From contig WQRL01000020.1 of the NCBI GenBank assembly GCA_009786775.1, positions 1-12,213 of the forward strand: a stretch of 12,213 nt of DNA, read 5' to 3'. The notes under the pieces are model-generated. The model did not search any database, was not told where the DNA came from, and was given only the letters and a program-made list of their open reading frames with translations. The translations under genes and the position numbers were made by a program. The first letter of the stretch is position 1, and every line of letters begins with the position of its first letter. Origin of the DNA: Oscillospiraceae bacterium. GTDB taxonomy: Bacteria; Bacillota; Clostridia; Oscillospirales; Oscillospiraceae. Shown here piece after piece: positions 1 through 6,116 of the stretch.

Positions 1-31
1 GTCTGGTGCCTTACCGCTTGGCGACATCCCT
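1..31 (-). tRNA. tRNA-Gln, 5' part only
   Basis: Read on the minus strand, the first 31 nt have the acceptor strand AGGGATG, the bases TC, and a D-arm GCC-AAGCGGTAA-GGC, followed by ACCAGAC, which is the start of the anticodon stem. The D-arm and its context are the usual ones for bacterial tRNA-Gln. The window ends just before the anticodon, so the Gln identity rests on body similarity only. It starts 5 nt after the encoded CCA of tRNA-His, so the two are almost certainly co-transcribed and separated by processing. Confidence 0.75.
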
Positions 32-36
32 AAATA

Positions 37-114
37 TGGGGTGGATAATGGGATTCGAACCCACGACCTCTGGAACCACAATCCAGCGCTCTAACCAACT
101 GAGCTATACCCACC
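37..114 (-). tRNA. tRNA-His (GTG anticodon)
   Basis: The minus strand folds into a full cloverleaf. The acceptor stem is GTGGGTA/TATCCAC with one G-T wobble. The anticodon stem is CTGGA/TCCAG with loop TTGTGGT, giving anticodon GTG (His). The T-arm loop is TTCGAAT. An extra G lies at position -1 (base 114) opposite C73 (base 40), the hallmark identity element of tRNA-His, and the 3' CCA is encoded (37-39). Transcription runs on into tRNA-Gln. Confidence 0.97.
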
Positions 115-142
115 ATATTGCCACAAAAAATGTGGCTCAAGA

Positions 143-171
143 ATAGTAACACACTTGCAGGTCTTTTGCAA
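143..171 (-). promoter_or_regulatory. sigma-70-type promoter of the tRNA-His/Gln unit
   Basis: On the minus strand there is a -35 box TTGCAA (166-171), a 17-nt spacer and a -10 box TACTAT (143-148). The predicted start near 136 leaves a leader of about 20 nt before tRNA-His. That leader holds a perfect 6-bp hairpin GCCACA/TGTGGC (120-136) abutting the tRNA 5' end, which could assist RNase P processing; that role is inference. Confidence 0.7.
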
Positions 172-224
172 TAGCTTTTGAGGAAATTTTCGAAAAATCA
201 GCCGCATTTTGCATTAAGTTTATG

Positions 225-253
225 ATATAATGATTGCTACGCAATCATTATAT
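225..253. repeat. 29-bp perfect palindrome in a gene-free patch
   Basis: A 13-bp arm (ATATAATGATTGC) and its exact reverse complement flank a 3-nt loop, TAC. No T-run follows on either strand, so it is not a standard intrinsic terminator. A related string (ATGATATA, then ATTGCTGCGCAA) recurs at 326-344, and the inverted form TATATCAT lies at 270-277. The whole patch 172-365, between the tRNA promoter and the cobO stop, has no credible ORF and looks like a decayed repeat. Confidence 0.5.
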
Positions 254-365
254 ACAAGATTAAAAACATATATCATTTCGGTACAGATTAACTTCCTGCT
301 CATACAGCACTTGCGTTTTGCGCCTATGATATAGATTGCTGCGCAACGGACATTCCGCTTCTTCG

Positions 366-899
366 TCAAAACTCAATGCCACGGCGCGCCATGATGCCCT
401 TGTCGTAAGGGTGCTTGTGCTTTAGCATCTGTGTGACATAGTCAGCGTGCTCAAGGAGCTTTTCATCGGGCATGTGCCCTGTTATTATAAGTTCCAGCTG
501 CTCAGGCTTATTTTCAAGAATATCCTCGAAAAGAGCTGCATCGAGCACTCCGAGCTGGTATGCATCAATCGCCTCATCGAGAATCAGCAAATCGCAACCG
601 CCCTGTTCCACCAGGTTTCGAGCTGCCTTGAGGTTATCGTTGTGGTTTGCCGTAAGAGCCAATTTGCCTTCGGCGGTCATATCCTTGACAAATCCGCCGC
701 CGCTGGCTTTGTTGCCAAATACTGTAATGTTTTGCAAAAGCGCAAGGGATTCCTGTTCACCGCATTTCCAGTCTTTCAGAAATTGCACTATAACTACTTT
801 CTTCCCGCATCCGGATGCGCGCATGGCCAGGCCGAGAGCCGCCGTAGTCTTGCCCTTGCCGTTGCCGTAATATATATGAGTTAGACCTCTTGCAGACAT
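366..899 (-). CDS. cobO: Cob(I)yrinic acid a,c-diamide adenosyltransferase
   Basis: This 177-residue protein is a corrinoid adenosyltransferase of the CobA/CobO/BtuR family, which transfers the 5'-deoxyadenosyl group of ATP to Co(I) corrinoids in adenosylcobalamin synthesis or salvage (cytoplasmic). The P-loop GNGKGKTT is at residues 12-19, the Walker B-like LILDE at 105-109, TGHMPDE at 140-146, and the C-terminal KHPYDKG...RGIEF is typical of the family. Length is normal. The ATG at 899 is chosen because GGAGG lies 7 nt upstream; an upstream in-frame start at 956 would add 19 non-conserved residues and overlap the divergent gene. No other cobalamin gene is in the window, so it may serve salvage. 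It is transcribed away from the amidohydrolase gene. Confidence 0.93.
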   Translation of the reverse strand: MSARGLTHIYYGNGKGKTTAALGLAMRASGCGKKVVIVQFLKDWKCGEQESLALLQNITVFGNKASGGGFVKDMTAEGKLALTANHNDNLKAARNLVEQGGCDLLILDEAIDAYQLGVLDAALFEDILENKPEQLELIITGHMPDEKLLEHADYVTQMLKHKHPYDKGIMARRGIEF

Positions 900-927
900 G
901 GCGGTTCCTCCATTTCTTCCTATTTCA

Positions 928-956
928 ATTTTATCACATCCCACAGGAGTAAACAA
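928..956 (-). promoter_or_regulatory. Promoter of cobO, overlapping the divergent gene's RBS
   Basis: On the minus strand a -35 box TTGTTT (951-956), a 17-nt spacer and an extended -10 TGATAAAAT (box TAAAAT at 928-933) precede cobO. The -35 box sits directly on the bases between the AGGAG and the ATG of the divergent amidohydrolase gene, so the two genes share 58 bp of control region. Confidence 0.55.
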
Positions 957-957
957 T

Positions 958-1809
958 ATGATTTTTGAATGCCACGGGCATATTATGCTCGATGGAGTTT
1001 CCTACAATGAAGCTGTTATGCGCCACCAAAATGGCGTAGACGAGGTTTTTGTGCGCAAAAATCTTCAGATAAATGCAGACCACGGCATAACTTTCTTCCG
1101 CGACGGTGGCGACAAATACGGTGCTACGGTTTTCGCAAGGCAGGTGGCTGCTGAGTACGGAATTGATTACCGCACACCGACTTTTCTAATCCACAAAAAA
1201 GGCTACTACGGCAGCATGTTCGGCAGGGCTTATGAAGATTTGGCAGGATACCGCAGGCTGGTGGGCGAAGCTAAAGCCCTCGGCGCAGATTTCATTAAGC
1301 TCGCAGCCTCAGGGATGATTGATTTTGAGAAGAAAGGCCGTATTACAGGCCATGCCATGCCTGATGATGAGCTGCGCGAAATAATTAACATAGCTCACGG
1401 AGAGGGGTTTTCGACCATGGTTCACGTAAATGGCGCCGAGAATATACGGCGCGCCGCTGAGGCTGGTGCCGACAGCATTGAACATGGTTTTTTCATGGAC
1501 TTAGATGCACTTGAGGTAATAAAGCAGACCGGAGCCGTCTGGGTGCCCACTGGCGTGGCTGCGGGAAATCTCTTAGGCAAAGAAATGTTTGACGGCATCT
1601 TGATTTCGCGTATAATTAAAGAACAAAGGGCCATGCTCAAAACTGCCGCGAAAATGGGTATTCCTATCGCCTGCGGCAGCGATGTGGGTGCGGCTTATGT
1701 ACTCCCGGGCGAGGGAACATTAAACGAACTAGCGGTTCTGGAGTCACTTTCTATAGATCCGGAACCTGGAAACAAGAAAATAGAGGAGGTATTTAAGAGA
1801 AAATGCTAA
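958..1809 (+). CDS. Amidohydrolase-superfamily metal-dependent hydrolase
   Basis: This 283-residue protein carries the amidohydrolase TIM-barrel metal signature: HGH at 6-8, a candidate carbamylated or bridging Lys in DFIKLAASG (K114), His in MVHVNG (H156), His in SIEHGF (H176), and the catalytic Asp in CGSDVG (D242). These are the ligands of imidazolonepropionase/prolidase-like members hydrolysing C-N bonds; the substrate cannot be read. It is shorter than the usual 380-450 residues: the N- and C-terminal beta-sandwich segments are missing and the barrel starts almost at residue 1. The ATG at 958 has AGGAG 8 nt upstream; the longer frame from 898 overlaps the cobO start and lacks an RBS. Its last 7 nt overlap the next gene, suggesting translational coupling. 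Confidence 0.85.
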   Translation: MIFECHGHIMLDGVSYNEAVMRHQNGVDEVFVRKNLQINADHGITFFRDGGDKYGATVFARQVAAEYGIDYRTPTFLIHKKGYYGSMFGRAYEDLAGYRRLVGEAKALGADFIKLAASGMIDFEKKGRITGHAMPDDELREIINIAHGEGFSTMVHVNGAENIRRAAEAGADSIEHGFFMDLDALEVIKQTGAVWVPTGVAAGNLLGKEMFDGILISRIIKEQRAMLKTAAKMGIPIACGSDVGAAYVLPGEGTLNELAVLESLSIDPEPGNKKIEEVFKRKC

Positions 1810-2462
1810 GATTTGAAGATGTAAAACGTAATGCGGTTGTGAGCACCTATATAACCGCCGCCGACGCCTCACTGTGCGCGCTGGGGTTTACTGAGCACAG
1901 CTTTGCTCATGTCACCAGAACTGCCGAGGACGCAGGCTATATCCTTGAAACACTGGGTTACCCCGAGAGGGATGTGGAACTAGCCAAAATCTCAGGCTAT
2001 TTGCACGACATAGGAAATCTCGTCAACAGAAGCAACCACGCACACACCGGTGCTTTGATGGCTTTCCAGCTGCTCGGACAGATGGGCTGTTCCCCTGATG
2101 AAATTGCTACCATCACCACGGCCATAGGAAACCACGACGAGGGCACGGGCGTGCCTGTAAACAGTGTCGCCGCTGCCCTTATTTTGGCTGATAAGTCCGA
2201 TGTGCGCCGCACCCGCGTCCGCAACAATGACATAACACAATTTGACATACATGACAGGGTTAACTACTCTGTCAAGAAGTCTGTTTTGAAAATTAACGAG
2301 GAGCACACACTGATTAAGCTCAAGCTGACCGTAGATACTAAGTATGGCTCTGTTATGGACTATTTTGAGATTTTCCTCAACAGAATGATTATGTGCCGCA
2401 AGGCTGCGGAGCGGCTGGGGCTGGAATTTAAGCTGATTGTAAATGAGCAGCAGCTCATATAG
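1803..2462 (+). CDS. HD-domain phosphohydrolase
   Basis: This 219-residue protein shows the HD-superfamily metal set: H36 (FAHV), H68-D69 (LHDIGN), H79/H81 (NHAHTGA), H111-D112 (NHDEGT) and D130 (LADKSD). HD enzymes are metal-dependent phosphohydrolases, often acting on nucleotides. No second domain such as RelA/SpoT or GYP is present; the C-terminal 70 residues form an extra conserved-looking alpha/beta tail (DYFEIFLNRM). The start at 1803 overlaps the amidohydrolase stop (ATGCTAA). A strong GAGGAGG lies 13 nt upstream, rather far, so re-initiation by the ribosome leaving the upstream gene is likely. The 3' end overlaps the convergent membrane gene by 8 bp. Substrate unknown. Confidence 0.85.
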   Translation: MLRFEDVKRNAVVSTYITAADASLCALGFTEHSFAHVTRTAEDAGYILETLGYPERDVELAKISGYLHDIGNLVNRSNHAHTGALMAFQLLGQMGCSPDEIATITTAIGNHDEGTGVPVNSVAAALILADKSDVRRTRVRNNDITQFDIHDRVNYSVKKSVLKINEEHTLIKLKLTVDTKYGSVMDYFEIFLNRMIMCRKAAERLGLEFKLIVNEQQLI

Positions 2463-3207
2463 AATCACTTACGTCCGGCCACTCACCATTGTGGATATGA
2501 AACTCATACCTACCTATGCTCATATCGAAATTCTTTTTTCTCCATCTTCTGTGGTCTAAAATCTTTACAGTATCTGCAATCTCAATATTGGGGCAATCGG
2601 TTCGGATATAGTCAATTATCCCGACAGCCATATTAGGTCCGGCAAAGCCAGTATCTCTGACATTTCCGAAAACATACGGCTTAGCCACATCTCTTGCCGT
2701 GTAAAACGTCAAAGTAGCCGACGACGAATCTCTTGCTACCGCCCCTGAACGCAAAGAGCTCACCTCGGCAGACACGCTAACTTTAACAAACCCATCCAAC
2801 GGAATGATTTTCTTTTCAACAGTCACCTGTCCGTTGTCACGGAAAATCAAGATATATTCGCTATCAATCCATCCCCACCAATACTGTGCTCCATTGCGCC
2901 AAGTTTCCTGCAAGCGCTCCAACACAGCCTCATAATCTTCAGATTCGTGGCAGAAATCCAGCACCCATTTTGCAGGGTCTTGTTTGTGCGCTCTATAAAA
3001 GCGTACAATAGCGCTTCCAAATAAAAAAACCGAAATCATAACTATAATTAGCACAATTCCTTCAAAGCCATAATTACCCGCAGCAACTCCCAAAATAGAC
3101 ATAACCACGCCGCAAACCAGAAGTGTAATTGCTGCGCTTTTATCGCGTTGCCTCCCTATACGTCTTAAATCTTCAAGCATTTCCACAGATTTTCCCACCT
3201 TTAACAT
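2455..3207 (-). CDS. Two-TM membrane protein with YcxB-like C-terminal domain
   Basis: This protein of up to 250 residues has a short charged N-terminus, two closely spaced hydrophobic helices (about residues 26-44 and 49-67) and a soluble domain of about 180 residues. The soluble part contains WWGWIDSEYILIFRDNG and IPLDGF, the style of YcxB-like proteins (two TMs followed by a PH-like domain in Firmicutes). Function unknown. The ATG at 3207 has a poor RBS; a GTG at 3186 (residue 8) has AGGTGG 8 nt upstream and may be the real start. Its 3' end overlaps the HD gene tail-to-tail by 8 bp, with no room for a terminator. It follows the rplA terminator, and no clear promoter was found in 3208-3320. 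Confidence 0.7.
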   Translation of the reverse strand: MLKVGKSVEMLEDLRRIGRQRDKSAAITLLVCGVVMSILGVAAGNYGFEGIVLIIVMISVFLFGSAIVRFYRAHKQDPAKWVLDFCHESEDYEAVLERLQETWRNGAQYWWGWIDSEYILIFRDNGQVTVEKKIIPLDGFVKVSVSAEVSSLRSGAVARDSSSATLTFYTARDVAKPYVFGNVRDTGFAGPNMAVGIIDYIRTDCPNIEIADTVKILDHRRWRKKNFDMSIGRYEFHIHNGEWPDVSDSI

Positions 3208-3321
3208 TTTTCATATACCAAGGTTTTATTTAACCAATAACCAAGCACATCTAAGGCCGCAAACTTACCCTCATGACTGAGCCTTGCTGCTGACTGTGCT
3301 TGCTGCGTTTTGGCCGAAATT

Positions 3322-3364
3322 ATAAAATTATGGGCACCCCTAAAAAGGTTAGCCCATAATTTTT
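3322..3364 (-). terminator. Intrinsic terminator after rplA
   Basis: A perfect 12-bp stem (AAAATTATGGGC at 3324-3335 with GCCCATAATTTT at 3352-3363) has a 16-nt loop and A/T tracts on both sides. It lies 22 nt past the rplA stop on the minus strand, and it could work in both directions. It closes the rpmG-rplA transcript. Confidence 0.85.
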
Positions 3365-3385
3365 CCTATTGAATAATATCTAAAT

Positions 3386-4078
3386 CTAAACTTGCTTCGC
3401 TGCGTTGATTTTGACGCCGGGGCCCATTGTCGAGGCTGTTACACAGCTCTTGATGTATTGCCCTTTTGCTGCGGCAGGCTTGGCTTTGTTGACTGCGCCG
3501 AGAAGTGTGGTGTAGTTGTCAACAAGTTTGTCAACACCGAAGGATACCTTGCCTATCGGGCAGTGGATGATGTTGGTTTTGTCGAGGCGGTATTCAATCT
3601 TACCAGCCTTGATTTCCTCAACAGCCTGCGCGATGTTTGGCGTTACTGTGCCGGCTTTCGGCGTGGGCATGAGGCCTTTGGGGCCGAGAACCTTACCGAG
3701 GCGGCCGACTGTACCCATCATGTCGGGTGTAGCAACCACTACGTCGTAGTCGAAGAAGTTTTCCTTCTGTATACGGTCTACCATGTCTTGTCCGCCTGCG
3801 AAATCAGCACCTGCATCAATGGCTTCTTGAACTCTCTCTTCTTTACAGAACACGAGAACTTTGCGGGTTTTGCCTGTACCGTGCGGAAGTACGATTGCAC
3901 CGCGGACCTGCTGGTCTGCATGGCGGGAGTCAACGCCCAGCTTGATGTGAAGTTCTACTGTTTCGTCAAACTTCGCCTTGGATGCTTTGATAACAAGATC
4001 AAATGCTTCTGCAGGGTCGTATAAATTGCTTCTGTCTACGAGCTTTGCGCTCTCTTTATAATTTTTTCCTCTAAACAT
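3386..4078 (-). CDS. rplA: 50S ribosomal protein L1
   Basis: The 230-residue product has full L1 length. It shows the signature [15 protein letters not shown] starting near residue 131, with [12 protein letters not shown] (66-77) upstream. L1 binds 23S rRNA at the L1 stalk, which moves the E-site tRNA; in many bacteria it also represses translation of its own rplK-rplA mRNA. The ATG at 4078 has GGAGGG 8 nt upstream, embedded in the end of rplK, and the gap to rplK is 4 nt. It is the last gene of the operon here: a strong terminator follows at once, and rplJ is absent. Confidence 0.98.
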   Translation of the reverse strand: MFRGKNYKESAKLVDRSNLYDPAEAFDLVIKASKAKFDETVELHIKLGVDSRHADQQVRGAIVLPHGTGKTRKVLVFCKEERVQEAIDAGADFAGGQDMVDRIQKENFFDYDVVVATPDMMGTVGRLGKVLGPKGLMPTPKAGTVTPNIAQAVEEIKAGKIEYRLDKTNIIHCPIGKVSFGVDKLVDNYTTLLGAVNKAKPAAAKGQYIKSCVTASTMGPGVKINAAKQV

Positions 4079-4082
4079 ATCC

Positions 4083-4508
4083 TTAGCCCTCCACTGTTAT
4101 GCCCATGCTGCGAGCTGTTCCCGCAACCATGCTCATTGCGGATTCAATGCTGCTTGCGTTGAGGTCGGGCATTTTGATCTCAGCGATTTTGCGGACTTCA
4201 TCTTGTGAAATAGAGGCAACTTTCTCTTTGTGAGGAACGCCGGAAGCCTTATCGATTTTGCATGCCTTCTTGAGCAGTACAGGAACCGGCGGGGTCTTTG
4301 TTATGAATGAGAAACTGCGGTCTGCATAAACCGTGATTACCACAGGGATTATCATTCCCTCATCATTCTTAGTGCGGTCATTAAAATCTTTAGTAAATTG
4401 TCCAATGTTTACGCCGTGCTGGCCGAGAGCCGGTCCTACAGGCGGGGCCGGTGTCGCTTTGCCGGCGGGAATTTGAAGTCTAATTACTCCTGCTACCTTT
4501 TGTGCCAC
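4083..4508 (-). CDS. rplK: 50S ribosomal protein L11
   Basis: The 141-residue product has standard L11 length. It has the N-terminal proline-rich [13 protein letters not shown] (22-34), which contacts the GTPase-associated centre and thiopeptide site, and the C-terminal rRNA-binding end [10 protein letters not shown]. It starts with GTG at 4508, supported by a perfect AGGAGG 9 nt upstream. An 83-nt gap separates it from nusG. This gap carries a small hairpin (CCGCA/TGCGG at 4568-4584) but no promoter I can defend, so it probably shares the upstream transcript. Confidence 0.98.
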   Translation of the reverse strand: MAQKVAGVIRLQIPAGKATPAPPVGPALGQHGVNIGQFTKDFNDRTKNDEGMIIPVVITVYADRSFSFITKTPPVPVLLKKACKIDKASGVPHKEKVASISQDEVRKIAEIKMPDLNASSIESAMSMVAGTARSMGITVEG

Positions 4509-4591
4509 TTACGTGCACCTCCTAAAATAAATGTGGTGTGTGTCGGAGCCAGCGCCCCTCCCACTATCCGCAAAACATCTGCGGGTAAATG

Positions 4592-5110
4592 CTATTCTGC
4601 TTCTATTTGGTCGAAGTCTAAGTCGACCGGGGTTTCACGGCCGAACATGGATACTATGACGCGCACCCTGCTCTTGTCAAATTCGATTTCTTCAACAGTT
4701 CCAAGAAATCCGTCAAGCGGCCCATCAATTACCTTGACAGTGCTGCCGACGTCAAATCCAACAACAACTTCATGTCTTTCAATACCAAGCCCGAGTATCT
4801 CGTCCTCTGTCAGCGGTACCGCTTTGTTAGCGGAGCCGACAAAGCCGGTAACACCGCGCACATTGCGCACCAAGTGCCAACTGACGTCGTTCATCATCAT
4901 CTTGATTAGAACATAACCGGGAAAAATTTTGCGCTCAATGGTCTTGGTCTGTGAGTCATGAACTTCTGTGACTGTTTCTGTCGGTATTCTGACTTCGAGA
5001 ATTTGGTCTTGCATCTTGCGGTTTTCGGCGGCTTTCTCAATTGTCGCCGCTACCGCATTTTCGTACCCTGAATATGTGTGAACCACATACCATCTTGCTT
5101 CTTCAGACAT
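4592..5110 (-). CDS. nusG: Transcription termination/antitermination factor NusG
   Basis: The 172-residue product has an NGN domain (WYVVHTYSGYEN at 7-18; KIFPGYVLIKM at 61-71; RNVRGVTGFVG at 82-92) followed by a C-terminal KOW domain (GSTVKVIDGPLDGFLGTVEE, about 121-140). NusG binds RNA polymerase across the cleft and modulates pausing; its KOW domain contacts Rho or the ribosome. The ATG at 5110 follows the secE stop by 4 nt, so the RBS lies inside secE. Operon position between secE and rplK is the canonical one. Confidence 0.98.
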   Translation of the reverse strand: MSEEARWYVVHTYSGYENAVAATIEKAAENRKMQDQILEVRIPTETVTEVHDSQTKTIERKIFPGYVLIKMMMNDVSWHLVRNVRGVTGFVGSANKAVPLTEDEILGLGIERHEVVVGFDVGSTVKVIDGPLDGFLGTVEEIEFDKSRVRVIVSMFGRETPVDLDFDQIEAE

Positions 5111-5114
5111 GGTG

Positions 5115-5402
5115 CTACCCTACGCCGCCAAGCGTCAATATAGCTTGGAATATCTGTGTAGCTACCCAGTCCACACCCCATATGGCAACGGCAGAAACTG
5201 CCATTACAACCAGAGCCACGATGGTATTGTTTACAACCTGCTTGGGTGTCGGCCACACAACTTTTTTCAGTTCGCTGCGCATTTCGCGGAACCATCTGCC
5301 GACGCGGTTGCTGCCCTTTACTTTCTTCTTAGGGGCCGGTGCAGCAGCCTTCGAGCCCGATTGCTCGTTTTTTTCGGTTTTTTCAATGTTTTCTTCTGAC
5401 AC
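5115..5402 (-). CDS. secE: Preprotein translocase subunit SecE
   Basis: The 95-residue product is a Gram-positive-type SecE: a charged, Ala/Lys/Glu-rich N-terminus (1-33), the conserved amphipathic segment with ELKKVVWPT (44-52), and a single membrane span (about 60-82). SecE clamps SecY in the SecYEG channel. It starts with GTG at 5402; AAGGA lies 9 nt upstream, and no ATG fits. Gaps are 21 nt to rpmG and 4 nt to nusG, consistent with one transcript. Confidence 0.96.
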   Translation of the reverse strand: MSEENIEKTEKNEQSGSKAAAPAPKKKVKGSNRVGRWFREMRSELKKVVWPTPKQVVNNTIVALVVMAVSAVAIWGVDWVATQIFQAILTLGGVG

Positions 5403-5423
5403 TACGACACTTCCTTTCGCCGG

Positions 5424-5573
5424 CTATTTCGTTTCGCTGTGCGCGGTGTGTTTACGGCAGAAACGGCAGTATTTGTTCATTTCGAGTCTGTCGGGTGTAT
5501 TCTTTTTGTTTTTCGTGGTATTGTAGTTTCTTTGCTTGCATTCGTTGCATCTTAGGGTTACTTTGATTCTCAT
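5424..5573 (-). CDS. rpmG: 50S ribosomal protein L33, zinc-binding form
   Basis: The 49-residue L33 starts [13 protein letters not shown]. Two CxxC pairs (C9/C12 and C36/C39) mark the zinc-binding C+ type rather than the zinc-free paralogue made under zinc limitation in some Firmicutes. The ATG at 5573 has AGGAGG 7 nt upstream. The frame stays open upstream to 5762, but that extension has no RBS and covers the promoter. It is the first gene of the secE-nusG-rplKA operon. Confidence 0.96.
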   Translation of the reverse strand: MRIKVTLRCNECKQRNYNTTKNKKNTPDRLEMNKYCRFCRKHTAHSETK

Positions 5574-5628
5574 AGCGGCACCTCCTACATTGCCTCCCTG
5601 TTTGAAATTGACAGATGGGGAGTTTATA

Positions 5629-5667
5629 AATTTTTCCAGTCGAAAAATTGACCCGTCTGCCGACAGG
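5629..5667 (-). promoter_or_regulatory. Structured 5' leader of the rpmG operon
   Basis: Two adjacent hairpins occupy the first 40 nt of the predicted transcript. The first is CCTGTC/GACGGG with a GGCA loop (5652-5667, one G-T pair); the second is an A/T stem AATTTTTC/GAAAAATT with a 5-nt loop (5629-5649). The first lies at the very 5' end, where it could protect the mRNA; it is followed by a T-rich run, so an early attenuator is also possible. Both roles are inference. Confidence 0.35.
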
Positions 5668-5675
5668 TAAAGGCA

Positions 5676-5704
5676 ATTATAGCACAAACACACTGCGGGG
5701 TCAA
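5676..5704 (-). promoter_or_regulatory. Promoter of the rpmG-secE-nusG-rplKA operon
   Basis: On the minus strand: -35 TTGACC (5699-5704), a 17-nt spacer, and a perfect -10 TATAAT (5676-5681) with an extended TGC before it. This is one of the two strongest promoter matches in the window. It predicts a start near 5669 and a leader of about 95 nt. Confidence 0.85.
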
Positions 5705-5808
5705 TAGTTTGGGCTAAATTAAAATTTATTATTTCGATACCGTGGCGGTTTGCAATTAACACATGTCAAAAAGCATCTGTAAACCGTCCGCACTGTCCGC
5801 ATCGCCGC

Positions 5809-5973
5809 AAACCGTCCGTCGGACACGGGCAGGTGCTCTGCGGAAAAGTGAAACGGCCTTCGTCAGTCACGTCTACTCTAGCGGATGCTTGGTATCCTTG
5901 GCAAAATTTGTGTTCCAGGACTGCGGCCGCTTAACTTTCCCACAGAGCACCCGCCCGTGTCCGACTGGCTTGT
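5809..5973 (+). repeat. 165-bp imperfect palindromic (MITE-like) element, copy A
   Basis: Copy A aligns without gaps to the reverse complement of 9264-9428; counting by eye, about 143 of 165 positions match (about 87%). Its ends are inverted repeats: 5809-5858 pairs imperfectly with 5925-5973. The best stretch is CGGACACGGGC(A/G)GGTGCTC, giving a long hairpin around a 66-bp centre. The centre contains a stretch identical in both copies (5900-5931, ending in CTGCGGCCGCT). No ORF inside looks real and no transposase is present, which fits a non-autonomous element or a REP/BIME-like structure. No clear target-site duplication is visible. Confidence 0.8.
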
Positions 5974-6078
5974 AACTGTCATATTTTTGAAAAATTTTGT
6001 GAGAACATCAGCGTTTTTGGCTCTTTTGGCAAACTTTCCAGCCTTTTTTACTTTGCTGTATACTTTCTGATAAATTGT

Positions 6079-6087
6079 TGATAAAAT
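6079..6087 (+). promoter_or_regulatory. Extended -10 promoter candidate for guaA
   Basis: TGATAAAAT, the same extended -10 as before cobO, sits 30 nt ahead of the guaA ATG. The -35 region (TATACT at 17 nt) is poor. A weak GGCT/AGCC hairpin with a T6 run (6019-6049) lies just upstream and may insulate it from the repeat element. No purine riboswitch or PurR box was recognised. Confidence 0.4.
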
Positions 6088-6116
6088 ATTTTCAAATTAA
6101 TTTGGAGGTCGGTTTG

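Noticed and set aside
447..884. Open frames on the plus strand opposite cobO
   Set aside because: They are complementary shadows of a clear cobO gene, lack ribosome binding sites and show no family features.
5781..5818. Tandem repeat AAACCGTCCG (5781-5790 and 5809-5818) as a CRISPR or iteron array
   Set aside because: Only two copies with a 28-nt period exist, and the second belongs to the terminal repeat of the element.
5763..6070. Two overlapping plus-strand ORFs over the repeat element copy A
   Set aside because: They consist mostly of the palindromic element; copy B does not preserve the frame, there is no RBS, and the peptides are low-information.
5974..6116. Purine or other riboswitch ahead of guaA
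   Set aside because: No recognisable aptamer core or paired loops were found; only a weak T-tailed hairpin is present.
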